NCBI GenBank assembly: GCA_963971535.1
Contig: OZ020591.1
Location: 19,720,290 to 19,784,289, forward strand
Direction: 5' to 3'
Length of the DNA stretch: 64,000 nt
From: Notolepis coatsorum
Taxonomy: Eukaryota; Chordata; Actinopteri; Aulopiformes; Paralepididae
The notes under the pieces were generated by a model. That model saw nothing but the letters and a program-made list of their open reading frames with translations, did not search any database and was not told the DNA's origin. Both the position numbers and the translations under genes were made by a program. Below are positions 43,795 to 53,043 of this stretch, piece after piece. How positions within the stretch are numbered: the first letter of the stretch is position 1; every line of letters starts with the position of its first letter.

Positions 43795-44192
43795 TGAGAG
43801 TCAAACAGGTGGCGCAGCCACGAGACCCCATCTCGCTCGACGTGTAATCAACAGTAAATGCATCCTGGTGGCAATGATCAAAAACATGGCCGGGAGCTGG
43901 TATATCGCGCAGAAGTTATAAGCGTGGCAGAAATATCCGAAACAGAATAGAATAGGTCCCGCTCCTTCCGAAACGTTAACAGTTAGCAACCTAGCCCGTG
44001 GCTATAGTCGTGCAACAGTACAACAGTCATATACAACATACTTGTCCCCCTCCTCCCCTTATGTCAGATAGCGAGAGAAAAATAAAAAGATAACTTTCCA
44101 GGCGAGGCCTAATGTCAAGTATTCATCCATACTCACATATGTAATAAGATATCAAATGCGACCCCTTTCTGTGTGATAGCCGTAGCAGTATG
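43795..44192 (-). other. L1-like ORF1-ORF2 spacer
   Basis: Noncoding spacer of the L1-like element between the ORF1 stop and the inserted TIR element. No feature is seen beyond short chance frames. Confidence 0.5.
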
Positions 44193-45296
44193 CTAACGGT
44201 CCATCGCTACTACCACGTCAGGATCTGATGAGGCCGGTGTCGGGTCCGCGTTCAGCTCCGGTGGAGCCAGCGTCGGGTCCGCGTCTCGCCCCGGTGAAGC
44301 TGGTGTCGGGTCCGCGTCTCGCCCCGGTGGAGCCAGCATCAGGCCCACGTCTCGCCCTGGTGAAGCCGGTGTCGGGTCCGCGTCTCGCCCCGGTGGAGCC
44401 AGCGTCATGCCCACGTCTCGCCCTGGTGAAGCCGGTGTCGGGTCTGCGTCTCGCCCTGGCGAAACCGGTGTCGAGGTCCCCCTGGGCCGGGTCCTCAGGA
44501 AGTCCACGGCGTCCTTGGGTGATGGTAGATGCAGCCTGCCCTCCTTGGTTCGGATGATTAGCCTCGCAGGGAACTGGAGCGATGGTTTAAATCCGCGCTT
44601 GTACAGGGGCCCCATGACATCTCGGTATTGTGATCGTTGCTCGACCACCTCGGGGGGATAATCTTCGAAGATAGAGACTGGTTTCCCTCTGTATGTCAGA
44701 TTCCCTCTCCTCTTGCGAGCTTCCAGGATAATAGTCTCTTTGATCTTGTAGTGATGTAAGCGGGCAATTACGGCCCTAGGCCTGGAGCCTGGTGCTGGTC
44801 TGGGTGTTAGCGTCCTGTGGCATCGGTCAAGCTTGAGGACATCTTTCCCCATGATTTCCACCAGGACCTCCGCGAAAAAGACACTGGGACGGTTGCTGTA
44901 CAGGGATTCGTCCAGGCCCAGGATGCGTATGTTAGAATGCCGACTACGTGACTCAACATCAATTAGCTTGTTTCTTAGCTTGTCGATGACTATATCCTGA
45001 GCTGTGCATCTTACTTCCAGCTCCGCCATCCTATCCGACCACCTATCCATGCCGCCCTCCACGGAGGTCAAGCGTTGGGTATGGTCTGCGATCTCCTGCT
45101 GGAAGCCGTCGAGTCTAGACTTGAGCGAGGCAGCAAACGTTCTGAACTCCGTGGTGAAGGCCTGTTTGAGCTCCTCCATTAGCTTAGCCATGGTAGCCCC
45201 ATCCACAGGGGCGGCCTCGCTTCTCAAGACTCGTGCAGTCTTGAGTGGGATGGACATGGGCTTGAGCGGGATTCGAACCACCAACCCTTCGATCAT
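44193..45296 (-). CDS. L1-like ORF1 protein
   Basis: An open frame of 367 codons, but the first residues may derive from the preceding tRNA-like repeat; internal Met codons (MSIPLKT at about 45254, MAKLMEE at about 45191) are likelier starts. Then come a coiled-coil stretch (about residues 35-115), the ORF1p RNA-recognition region (RSRHSNIRILGLDESL, VLKLDRCHRTL, PRAVIARLHHYKIKETII) and the C-terminal domain (VSIFEDYPPEVVEQRSQYRD, YKRGFKPSLQFPARL). The last about 75 residues are an 11-residue tandem repeat (SPGRDADPTPA and variants, 33 bp per unit, 44250-44475) not usual for ORF1p. The protein binds LINE RNA as a trimer. The frame is intact. Confidence 0.85.
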   Translation of the reverse strand: MIEGLVVRIPLKPMSIPLKTARVLRSEAAPVDGATMAKLMEELKQAFTTEFRTFAASLKSRLDGFQQEIADHTQRLTSVEGGMDRWSDRMAELEVRCTAQDIVIDKLRNKLIDVESRSRHSNIRILGLDESLYSNRPSVFFAEVLVEIMGKDVLKLDRCHRTLTPRPAPGSRPRAVIARLHHYKIKETIILEARKRRGNLTYRGKPVSIFEDYPPEVVEQRSQYRDVMGPLYKRGFKPSLQFPARLIIRTKEGRLHLPSPKDAVDFLRTRPRGTSTPVSPGRDADPTPASPGRDVGMTLAPPGRDADPTPASPGRDVGLMLAPPGRDADPTPASPGRDADPTLAPPELNADPTPASSDPDVVVAMDR

Positions 45297-45320
45297 TGGA
45301 CGACCCGCTCTACCCCTGAG
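45245..45320 (-). repeat. tRNA-like SINE head
   Basis: On the minus strand GGGGTAGAGCGGGTCGTCC (A-box-like) and GGTGGTTCGAATCCCGC (B-box-like) are spaced as in a tRNA gene. This matches the head of a common fish SINE rather than a functional tRNA, because no acceptor stem can be formed. It abuts L1-like ORF1. Confidence 0.5.
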
Positions 45321-45535
45321 TGACTGATGATTTTATTTAAATTCTTTTATTCTATTATTTTATTTGGTTTCACAGTTTTTAACTGCTGTCTCTTGTTGTT
45401 GTCATTTATTTCTGATTTTTGTTTTTGTTATTAATTATATACTTGCTGTAGTGTAAAGCACCCTGTGCATTCGTGCTGTGAAGGGTGCTATATAAATAAA
45501 AGTCATTCATTCATTCATTCATTCATTCATTCAAT
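45321..45535 (+). repeat. LINE 3' end with (ATTC)n tail
   Basis: Contains GTAAAGCACCCTGTGCATTC and GGGTGCTATATAAATAAA, the conserved 3' end of Rex1/L2-like LINEs, followed by (ATTC)n at 45505-45534, the typical tail microsatellite. Confidence 0.65.
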
Positions 45536-46008
45536 GGATGCTTGAGGAGGTTCCAGAGGCACCAGGGATGCTTGAGGAGGTTCCAGAGGCACCAGGGATG
45601 CTTGAGGAGGTACCAGGGGCCTAGGGATGCTTGAGGAGGTTCCAGGGGCCCAAGGGATACTTGAGGAGGTTCCAGGGGCCCAAGGGATGCTTGAGGAGGT
45701 ACCAGAGGCCCCAGGGATGCTTGAGGAGGTTCCAGAGGCCCCAGGGATGCTTGAGGAGGTACCAGAGGCCCCAGGGATGCTTGAGGAGGTTCCAGGGGCC
45801 CAAGGGATGCTTGAGGAGGTACCAGAGGCCCCAGGGATGCTTGAGGAGGTTCCAGGGGCCCAAGGGATGCTTGAGGAGGTACCAGAGGCCCCAGGGATGC
45901 TTGAGGAGGTTCCAGAGGCCCCAGGGATGCTTGAGGAGGTACCAGAGGCCCCAGGGATGCTTGAGGAGGTTCCAGAGGCCCCAGGGATGCTTGAGGAGGT
46001 ACCAGGGG
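45536..46008. repeat. 30-bp minisatellite with 60-bp period
   Basis: About 16 copies of ATGCTTGAGGAGGTTCCAGA + GGCCCCAGGG. Most of the array alternates GGTTCC and GGTACC versions. Because the unit is a multiple of three and has no stop in several frames, long open frames appear on both strands (MLEEVPEAPG repeats and others). They have no start context, no other domain, and are not called as genes. Confidence 0.9.
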
Positions 46009-46156
46009 GATCACAAGAAATGGGGAATATTTTAACTTCACTATTTCATTCACTAGAAGTTAGTCTAATGAGAGAATATACTGTATAAGAATGACTAAAG
46101 CTAAGAAAGGGATTAAAAGGAGATGTATTCCTATGGTTGGGGTTAACTTGTGGAAC

Positions 46157-47548
46157 AACCTGTTCCACCCCCTAGGGTCGGTACCGACCCCTTTTGACAT
46201 TATGATCATATATTCATATTTTTATGAGTGATGTAATACATTTTCGATTTTAAAATCAAACGTTTTCAAGTATTAACATCACTAACATGTCACAAAAGCA
46301 TGTAGAATGTATATTATCATCAATACGTTAGTTTAGCAATAGGTTAAAAGTGTCATTATATCGTTTTACCTTCTCGATTTGCTGAAGTATAATCTGAGAC
46401 GGCGACCATTTTGAAAATGTTGAACCATGGGAATTGTAGTTTTAGTTGTAGTAGTGCGGCCATTTTGTCGAGGGCATGCATAGCTGTGGATCAACGTTGA
46501 AGTTTTTCCGAACTACATTTCCCATCAAGTGCTATGGGGGTTCAAAGTTCAGAGTTCAATTATGAATATGTCAATAACTGGTATTATTCGCGATAATAAG
46601 CCACAAAATGTAACGTTTTTGACAAATATTGAAACGCAGTTAGTTTATCCTCCCTATTGTTAGCATACAACAATTAGATCTGAAATTAGTTTCAAAAAAT
46701 GGTTGCACTGAGGAAAATAAAAAACTACAGTAAATTACAGTAGATATCATTATCTGTTATTATGCACGCCTGGTGATACTAAATCCAAATTGAACTCGGG
46801 CATTTGAAAGATACTATATGTATATATATATATAAATGTGCGAATTGGCTATAATAAGGTAATGTATAAGCATTCGCTGCTGGCGGGACAAAACCTCATA
46901 ACTCCATTTTTTTATATATATTTTTTATATAAATCAACTCCGTAGATCATCCTCCATATGTATGTGTGGGTTTTACAAGTTTAAACAATGGGAAAGCATT
47001 AAACCGATCATCTGTCTAAACCTCCTAACTCTATTCACCCTCAAATCTGTGTTAGTTTTTTTTTATCTGCTGGAAAGTTGGGTTTTTGAAGTTATGAGGT
47101 TTTGTCCCGACAGCATTATATTCTATATTCTATAATAATATTTCAAATTGCATTGGTCCGGATGGGAGAATTCAGTACTGTATCTACAGAACCTTCGGTT
47201 TTATCATCTTCCCTTTATTAATTTCCTTAGATTTTTTGTACATATGATCTCAAGAGGGTACTGAACGAGGTCAGTGGCAGTTTTTTAGGTTTGGTCATTA
47301 TTATCATGGTGTTATTCACTGTCAAAGATGCAAAGAAAAATCATAATTCATATTTTCCTTTGTTTCATCACAATTTAAGCAAGCCTAGTAATAGACACAA
47401 TATTTCTGACACTGTGGATACATTCACTGAGGTCCATAGATGTACCTAGATACCAAGAATTTGCAAATAGCCCTTGTAGAAGTGGAGCAATATTCCATTT
47501 ACCTAGGTATACATTTTATGCAGATTTTCACCTGGGGTGGAACAGGTT
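46157..47548. mobile_element. 1.4-kb noncoding unit with 15-bp TIRs
   Basis: AACCTGTTCCACCCC at 46157-46171 and its exact inverse at 47534-47548. The left end continues with the 16-bp palindrome GGGTCGGTACCGACCC (46175-46190). No coding potential is seen, the interior is AT-rich, and it holds the smaller inverted unit at 46878-47115. The transposon interpretation rests on the inverted ends only; no clear target duplication. Confidence 0.45.
46878..47115. mobile_element. 238-bp MITE-like unit
   Basis: TGCTGGCGGGACAAAACCTC at 46878 and GAGGTTTTGTCCCGACAGCA ending at 47115 are inverted ends with one mismatch, and symmetry continues inward to ATAACT. AT-rich interior, noncoding. Confidence 0.6.
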
Positions 47549-48209
47549 AAGAATAAGTCATTCGCTTTCGGTTTTCAAGAAAATGGTTTGTATAGCTATT
47601 TCTGAGGGTTACAAATGTGAATAATCCTTATTTTTTTGTATTTAGTTAATTTCATAAGAATAAAGGACAGGCATATCTAAGCATTATGCTTCAGCCTGTA
47701 CCTTTTTAGTCACTGCCCAAATCAGACTGTTGACCGTCTGGAATGATTGTGCATACTATTTGAAGAAACACACTCCTCAATGTCAGTTTCAGTATTTAAT
47801 ATCAGACAAAGATGAAGACACCCTGAAACAGACAAGACAGCAAACTCAGCTGACAATGTGTAACATGAATACATAATAACACTATGGTAACACATAAATA
47901 TATATATAATGGATATATAATATAATGCTGAGTAAACCCCTGGGGCATCACGGGCGGGGGCTGACGGGTGTGGGCCGGGGTGGGGACAACGGGTGGGGGC
48001 AGACGTCCCACGGTAGTAGGTGGTGGCGACGGCGCAGCCGACCGCTGATGGGCGCAGGGTGTGGCCGGTGTGTAGGCGCGGAGGAAACGCCGGTTGCGCA
48101 ATGTAAGACGTCCCGAACCGTCGACCCTGACCCGATACTGGTCGTGGCCCAGTGACTCCACCACCACCCCTGACCTGTCCCATTTGTGAGGGCTCGGGCC
48201 CTGCTGGTT

Positions 48210-49114
48210 CTAGAGGAATACTCTCTCGCCGAGTGCCAACGGCCGGAGCGGTCTTGAGTGAGTCCCCAGAGACTCGGTGGTACGGGACATACGGGTCCGA
48301 AGGGCGTCCTCCTTTGCCGCCCATGCCTCACGCCACAGCAGGCGGATATGCGGGTTAGAGAAGATGATCTGCGCTGGCGAGAGGTTGCAGTCGGGGTCAG
48401 GTGTGTTTCTCAACTGCAGCATCGCGCGCAGGAAGCCGTCCTGATCAAGGCTGCCCGACGGGCCGGTGTTGGACATCAGGAGGCGCTTAGCAGTCTTCAC
48501 CGCCACTTCTGCCCTCCCGTTCGACTGTGGAAAGCTGACGGAGGATACACGGTGCCTGACGTGCCATAGGCGGAGGAAGTCCTCAGTGTGGCTCGCCTTG
48601 AATTCCGTACCGCCGTCGCTTGAGAGCTCCTCCGGTACGCCGAAGGTGGCGAAGAACGAACGGAGGTGTTGGACCAGGCCCGCTGAGCCTGCCAGGGCAG
48701 TACCAGCCGTAGAGCTCAGGACCTCTACCCAGCCCGTGTCAGGGCTGCGCCTGTCCCTGGGCCCCCTTGTAACGTCGTCCGACGGGAAGCTCATAGGCAA
48801 GAGGCCGAGGTTGAGCAACGACTCGTAGGAGAGGAACATGGCCCAGACTGAGCTGCTCACGTATACCATGGAACGGCAGGACGTAACGCGCCCCCCGCTG
48901 CAGGTCGTCGAGAGCCTAGAGAAGAACGCTCCCTCGATGGCTATGGGGGATCGATTGGCGGCTGACAGGCTGAGGCTGACGGGTCGCAGGTCGTCCTGCA
49001 CAAAGCCGCAGGCCAGGAACTCCTCCAGAGATCAAAGGTCCGACTGCGCGCCAGTGTCTGCGACGGCCGATATCCGAGCCCCGTTGGCTGGGCCCCGGTT
49101 GCTGGTGCCATCGC
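48210..49114 (-). pseudogene. Gypsy-3 protease fused to integrase core by deletion
   Basis: Near 49050 the frame reads VADTGAQSDL (aspartic protease DTGA) followed by a TGA where the family has Trp. It then runs LRPVSLSLSAANRSPIAIEG and YVSSSVWAMFLSYESLLNLG. At about 48780 protease sequence (LLPMSFPSDD) is joined directly to the integrase core (LRSFFATFGVPEELSSDGGT, SFPQSNGRAEVAVKTAKRLL). RT, RNase H and the integrase zinc region are missing. The downstream end RVRVDGSGRLTLRNRRFLR (about 48060-48110) lies beyond another stop at 48210. Confidence 0.78.
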
Positions 49115-50258
49115 TCAGTCCGACTGGCATGTCCAGTGGTGATCAGTGATCAGTGCTCGGGGTGCTCGGGGGTGGTCTCTCAGCCTGGCTTGTTTCCATT
49201 CGCCCTTGGAGAAGATGTGGTGCTCGAGTCTGATAGGTGCAGGCCTGTTGACACAGCCATGCGACGTAGGGGCGTGGCGTCGGCGATGGCTCCTGCAACG
49301 TCGGCCAGGGCGAGCTCCAGCTTGCACCGATGAGACCTGGGAGATCAGCTCCGACCCCACGGCGGCCTGTTGACCGTCGGATGGTGGTTGTTGACGCCTC
49401 TGTTGTCGGCGGGCCCTGTAGCAGCCGATGCACACCTGGTGAGGCTTAGGATTCCACCCACGAGGCCCCTCCATGAAAATGTTAAAGACGCTCTTGCATT
49501 CCGGGCATGACGCTCGTTTAGCCCCGTCCGCAGGGCTCGGGGCGGGGCTCGTCTGTGGAGTCGTCTTAAGCCGCCGGAATGACGACATGGCTGACAGGGA
49601 GGACGACGGGAGAGCATTACGGGCCATCTCTTTGTTCTCGACGAGCACGATTACCTCGTTAACTGGCTTGACCAGGATGTCAGTCGTCCCCAGCGTCTCG
49701 CGGCGTATGTCCGAGTCATAAATGCCATTGAGCAGGACATCGCGGATAATGTGGTCGGTGTAGTCGACGTCCGCACCACACACGCATGCCGCACTATATG
49801 CACATGTCTCTGCTTTGCCCCGCACTCTGGCAGCGAGTGCGCGGAATGTCTCGTGTAGCGACCGGGATGACAGCCAGAGAGCGCATGACGGCGATCAGGT
49901 CCTGCAAAGGTCCGGTAGCGGCGCCGGGGGCGGCTTTCAGCAGGCTGTCTCCAAGCACAGGCCCGGCGCACTGAAACAATTGGACGGGGGCCTCAGCATC
50001 CCTTATGCCTGAGCCGGCGCGGAATACGTTCCAACGGCGGATGAACACGTTCCATTCCTCTAACAACACGCCCACAACTTTAGGCCGATCGAGTCTCGGG
50101 TCGTGAGGGGCTGGGGCCTGGGCTGGCACGGCCATGACAGGCGCTGCGTGCTGGTGGCTCAGGCCATGAATAGTCAATATAGCACTGACGAGTGATTCAG
50201 ACAAGTCTTGGGATTCAAACTCGCAGCCGGGGGCAGGGCATCCAATAACGACCATGGT
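49115..50258 (-). pseudogene. Gypsy-3 Gag-like region and protease start
   Basis: It starts at the ATG near 50258 (MVVIGCPAPGCEFESQDLSE). The first part ends in a one-base shift at about 49838 (VATRDIPRT | AARVRGKAETC). The second part reads CGADVDYTDHIIRDVLLNGI, YDSDIRRETLG, ENKEMARNALPSSSLS, then two Cys pairs CPECKSVFN and CIGCYRARR. This matches the Gag of a fish Gypsy family that I know from predicted K02A2.6-like proteins. Basic tail, stop at 49115. Confidence 0.72.
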
Positions 50259-50595
50259 GTCTTCATGAAGAAACACACTCCTCAATGTCAGTTTCAGTAT
50301 TTAATATCAGACAAAGATGAAGACACCCTGAAACAGACAAGACAGCAAACTCAGCTGACAATGTGTAACATGAATACATAATAACACTATGGTAACACAT
50401 AAAATATATATATCTATATAATGCATATATAATATAATATATATAATATGTATGAACAGCAATGGTGCATTAAGCATCTCACAGAATGAATGAACGAACG
50501 TCTCTGCATGTGGCGAGTGAGGGAACGAGAACTAAGATGGCCGCTCAGCAATAACAGCGCAGATCAAGGCATGTCCGGTTGGATGATGGTAAGAC

Positions 50596-50610
50596 GCTGC
50601 CCTCTAGTGG
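50596..50610 (-). promoter_or_regulatory. CTCF-like motif in Gypsy-3 LTR
   Basis: On the minus strand CCACTAGAGGGCAGC fits the CTCF core at every position. It is a motif match without other support. Confidence 0.35.
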
Positions 50611-50690
50611 CCGGCGATAAACTATTCACTATTATTGTATTGTGTGTGATGATGGCTGAATAAAGAAATCTACTACTACTACTATTCTGA

Positions 50691-50954
50691 TAGATTTCAA
50701 TCTCTCCACTCTTATCTCCCCACTTACAGTGTGTTGTTTAGATGCTATGTTGCACTCTATTTACCTTGATTTACCAGTAACGGTAAAGGATTATGGAAAA
50801 AGAAGGGCACCTTGATTGTTGTATTAAGGTAAGAATGAGTATTGACTATGGCTTATTGGCAATGGACTTATAACCATTATTTAGCAGGTAAATATCCCTT
50901 GACATTAAGGATGTCTTTTGTGAAGGAGATCTGGCCAACATAAACCTGGGCAGC
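50691..50954. other. No feature recognised
   Basis: Short AT-rich interval between Gypsy-3 and LINE B; no gene or known repeat seen. Confidence 0.5.
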
Positions 50955-51083
50955 ATAAAAAGTGACAGACGTGGAAAAAATAGTCTACGAACAGGTCGAA
51001 AAGTACCTAGCGGAAAAAAATCTAATCTACGAATTCCAATCTGGCTTCAGAACATCCCACTCCACTGACACATGCCTTCTCTA
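50955..51083 (+). pseudogene. LINE B ORF2, RT fragment before Gypsy-2
   Basis: Reads VEKIVYEQVEKYLAEKNLIY, EFQSGFRTSHSTDTCLLY, RT motif 2 of CR1/L2-like LINEs. This copy begins abruptly at about 50955 (5' truncation). It is cut after TCLLY codons by Gypsy-2 and continues at 60558 with LNDHIKQEVDAGKYCG. Confidence 0.8.
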
Positions 51084-52922
51084 TGTAGCAGGGTGGATTA
51101 TCCCTGCTTCGTGGGAACTGTGGGGTGCGGTCAATAGGTAGCGAGACACAGTAGCACCCTGGCCAGCTGCACCTCCGTCTTTGGGGTCCGGAGCGTCAAC
51201 TGGAGGCTGATAGTGGGGGTGAATGAGGCCCAGGGTTTACAAACCTGGTCCGGTACTCTGGTCTTCCTCCCTCTCTCTGGAGTAGTCCGCAGTACTCCCC
51301 AACACACCCTCACCCTCCACAGTTGCCCCTTTTTCCCTCCCACACCTACTGACCGGATGGTAGAGAAATAACTGGGTTCCCCCCGCAAGCAGTACCCTCC
51401 CTTATGTGAGACGACCAGAACCCTTACAATGGAAATGGAAAAGGTAGAATAGCAAGGGGTTACGATTACATATATTACCCGTAGCAAAGGGTTAGGGTTA
51501 GGGTTAGAAATAATGAAAGACACACACACAAGACTCCCATCTACATCCTTTACTGTTATTTAAAGACTGATCATCTACAAATATTTAATAGCAATGGGTC
51601 CACGGAAGGTAGTTCTACTATTACTCAAGTTGTAATTCAATACCTTGCACACACTTATATTGTACACCCACACAGTATAGACTCAGGTATTGCAGACCCA
51701 AAGTTAATAGACCCAGATATTGTAGACTTCAATATACTTAACTCCTTACCCACGTCTGGGCTAGTACCAATAATAATACCTCTTCCTAGGCTTTACTTAT
51801 ATGGCAGCGTTACGTTTACCCCCAAGAGGGGAAGGGTTAAATAGATGGGAAAGTAATATTACACACACATTGTATCACGCTCAAAGAAAAGGAAATAAAA
51901 CCAAAAGTGTGGGCCCACAATTACCAAAACAAAAGCCCTATGCTAATGCCGGCATGTAATGTTTATGGGGTACCCCTATGCACTGTGGTTAGCAAACACC
52001 AGCTTCGCCCGTAGGCTGCGACACACTGTGTAATGTACGATAGGATCCTGGGCGCCGAAGCCCTAATGTTTACTCTACCAAAATGGCGGCCGCGCCGCTC
52101 CACCACCGTCCTGGTGGCAAGATGGCGTCGAACACTCGCGCCGCAGGTGCTAGCAGGCGGAGCTATAGCAGAGAGGCAGTGCTGGCTGAGCTGGTGCTGG
52201 GCGAACTCTGCTGGTGGTAAAGAACTCCCCGTGTCCTGCAGGCAGCCTGGAGCAGGTGTGCTGCTGCTCTCCGGTGCAGACAGCTGTTGACGCCCGGGCA
52301 GACTGCTTGGATGTCCCGTACGTCTCTGGCACGCAGACTATACCGTCACTGTAACTAGGTATAACACGAGCAATGCTACTGTGATCCTTAGCCGCACGCT
52401 ACCTATACCGCTCACTGTAACTAGGTATAACTCGACTCTTAGTGCCTGACTCTGCACTTAATGTTCATAATATCATAACACTGGTACTGCTAGGATATCG
52501 TATCCACTAGCCAGTACTTCCTATCACCCGTCACTGTTCCACGGGGCACTCCGGCATAAACGTCAGCAACGGGGCTGTCTAGAGCTCCCCCGTTAGACGT
52601 GACTTCTCGTGGTCAAGTTCACTGCCGAGAAGAGAACGACTTCCGCTCGGCTCCTCCCTTTATCATCTCTCAGCTCTCTCCGCCACTCTCTGCCTGCTAC
52701 TGCCCCCTGCTGGTCCCGCCTGCCAGTCACAAGGGGGACGCACTGTAAAATATGAATCAATACTGTCATTTATGATCCGTATTCACATGTTCTTTGGACG
52801 GGGCGTTTGTGTCATTGTTCGTGTGAATCAATGACACTAGTTAGAATGTCTTTGTGTATAAAAAGGGATATAAACACAGTCAGCAGTTCTGAATAATATA
52901 CCATATTTTCCAGACTGCTACA
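51084..52922 (-). repeat. Gypsy-2 3' LTR
   Basis: 1839 bp; differs from the other LTR by 8 extra bases (around 51563-51571). It holds a telomere-like (GGGTTA)3 at 51489-51507 and a CTCF-like motif at 52700-52713. Small open frames shared by both LTRs (such as 51131-51529 and 52033-52290) have no domain. Confidence 0.94.
52700..52713 (-). promoter_or_regulatory. CTCF-like motif in Gypsy-2 3' LTR
   Basis: CCAGCAGGGGGCAG on the minus strand is a full match to the CTCF core. The identical motif lies in the 5' LTR at 60335-60348. Confidence 0.4.
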
Positions 52923-52933
52923 TTTCCCCCCAC
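52923..52933 (-). other. Gypsy-2 polypurine tract
   Basis: On the minus strand GTGGGGGGAAA directly precedes the 3' LTR, as expected for the plus-strand primer. Confidence 0.75.
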
Positions 52934-53043
52934 TTTGAACTTGCTAAGTCCTCTGCAAGTTAACAACAAAACAACAAAAACAAACGCATGCATGAAAACG
53001 GTCCTGAGACCAACAGTTTCACACATCGGTTGACAATTACACA

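Larger units (their letters stand above)
37797..45296 (-). mobile_element. L1-like LINE (minus strand), interrupted
   Basis: Poly(T)-rich sequence at 37797-37830 is the poly(A) tail on the element's strand. A 3' UTR (37831-38311), ORF2 (42538 down to 38312) and ORF1 (45296 down to 44193) follow in L1 order. ORF2 is interrupted by the foldback element at 39538-39897, and the ORF1-ORF2 spacer by a TIR element at 42646-43794. Frameshifts are few, so it is of moderate age. Confidence 0.87.
47760..50690 (-). mobile_element. Gypsy-3: Ty3/Gypsy with deleted reverse transcriptase
   Basis: About 130-145 bp near both ends are direct repeats (47762-47900 and 50268-50403: AAACACACTCCTCAATGTCA ... AATAACACTATGGTAACACA), taken as LTR pieces. 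The right copy extends to about 50690, where an AATAAA lies at 50660-50665 on the plus strand; the left one is truncated near 47930. Between them on the minus strand are gag, protease and the integrase core but no RT or RNase H. It carries several stops and shifts and is nonautonomous. Confidence 0.7.

Noticed and set aside
45245-45320. Functional tRNA gene
   Set aside because: A- and B-box-like sequences are present but no acceptor stem or anticodon arm can be formed; it fits a SINE head.
45523-46088. Repeat proteins encoded by the 30-bp minisatellite (both strands)
   Set aside because: Open in several frames only because the unit is a multiple of three; no flanking coding sequence.
51131-51529. 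LTR-internal frames of 132, 85 and 60 codons repeated in both Gypsy-2 LTRs
   Set aside because: Present twice only because the LTRs are identical; no domain, and not conserved in the related solo LTR.
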